Of a DNA stretch of 5,604 nt, positions 5,518 to 5,604 are shown one piece after another (position 1 is the stretch's first letter; each line of letters opens with the position of its first letter). The translations under genes were made by a program, and so were the position numbers. The notes beneath the pieces were generated by a model that saw only the letters and a program-made list of their open reading frames with translations, ran no database searches and was not told where the DNA came from. The stretch comes from Gammaproteobacteria bacterium (GTDB lineage Bacteria; Pseudomonadota; Gammaproteobacteria; Magnimaribacterales; D2472): assembly GCA_002710265.1 (NCBI GenBank), contig PAJW01000019.1:4649-10252 (forward strand). Direction: 5' to 3'.

Positions 5518-5604
5518 CTACTTCCAGAGAACCATCGCTGAGCCTTGCTTTCAAGGATTCACCTTTTATTACCTCTGAAGAGCTTTTAATAGCTTTTCCT
5601 TTTT
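5495..5604 (-). CDS. xseA: Exodeoxyribonuclease VII large subunit, C-terminal 35 residues (5' end outside window)
   Basis: A minus-strand frame open from the window edge to a TAA at 5497-5495 encodes 35 residues beginning KGKAIKSSSEVIKGESLKAR and continuing LSDGSLEVDV. This matches the conserved XseA tail, in which a G-x-A-I strand is followed by polar residues, a G-(D/E)-x-L turn and a final L-x-D-G-x-x-x-x-x-V strand. XseA joins several XseB subunits to degrade single-stranded DNA to oligonucleotides in repair and recombination. Only the end is visible, with none of the catalytic or OB-fold part. The last 23 bases overlap the start of the M23 peptidase gene in another frame. I recall the xseA-M23 order from other gammaproteobacteria, which supports the call. 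Confidence 0.75.
   Translation of the reverse strand, partial: KGKAIKSSSEVIKGESLKARLSDGSLEVDVKNKSE

Noticed and set aside
1..5604. Mobile element, phage, defence system, CRISPR array or RNA gene
   Set aside because: All of the window is accounted for by ordinary core genes with tiny spacers. I saw no transposase, integrase, direct repeat array, tRNA-like cloverleaf or composition shift.

Overview
The window looks like a gene-dense piece of core chromosome from an AT-rich gammaproteobacterium, with GC content near 30% by eye. Spacers are almost absent and several genes overlap, which suggests a streamlined genome such as a marine SAR86-type lineage. The gammaproteobacterial assignment rests on hda, the full-length 67K-type sppA and the surrounding gene set. 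The SAR86-type label is inference only. Every gene is recognisable at family level. I see no mobile element, CRISPR array, tRNA or rRNA, and no stretch over 60 bases without a gene.

Layout from left to right. (1) Positions 1-1437, + strand: a tightly overlapping operon with the 3' end of a DUF2066-family gene, a CDP-alcohol phosphatidyltransferase (phosphatidylglycerol-phosphate or cardiolipin synthase type) and hda, the regulator of DnaA inactivation. (2) Positions 1430-4248, - strand, read right to left: wrbA (flavodoxin-like NAD(P)H:quinone oxidoreductase), a DUF2069 four-helix membrane protein overlapping the wrbA stop, then sppA (signal peptide peptidase), which has its own candidate promoter and ribosome binding site. 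(3) Positions 4285-4737, + strand: a TlpA-like thioredoxin lipoprotein, divergent from wrbA across only 36 bases that hold a perfect 15-base palindrome. (4) Positions 4720-5604, - strand: the 3' end of xseA (exonuclease VII large subunit) overlapping an M23 zinc metallopeptidase.

Most of the products act in or at the cell envelope: phospholipid synthesis, cleavage of leftover signal peptides, periplasmic thiol chemistry, quinone reduction and peptidoglycan cleavage. Hda and XseA are cytoplasmic DNA replication/repair functions carried in the same operons as envelope genes. From memory, DUF2066, hda, wrbA, DUF2069 and a TlpA-like thioredoxin also lie close together in pseudomonads, so this appears to be an old gammaproteobacterial neighbourhood rather than an accessory island. 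I found no convincing new system. The points most worth a second look are the divergent wrbA/thioredoxin spacer, the subtype of the phosphatidyltransferase, and the predicted outer-membrane sorting of the thioredoxin lipoprotein.
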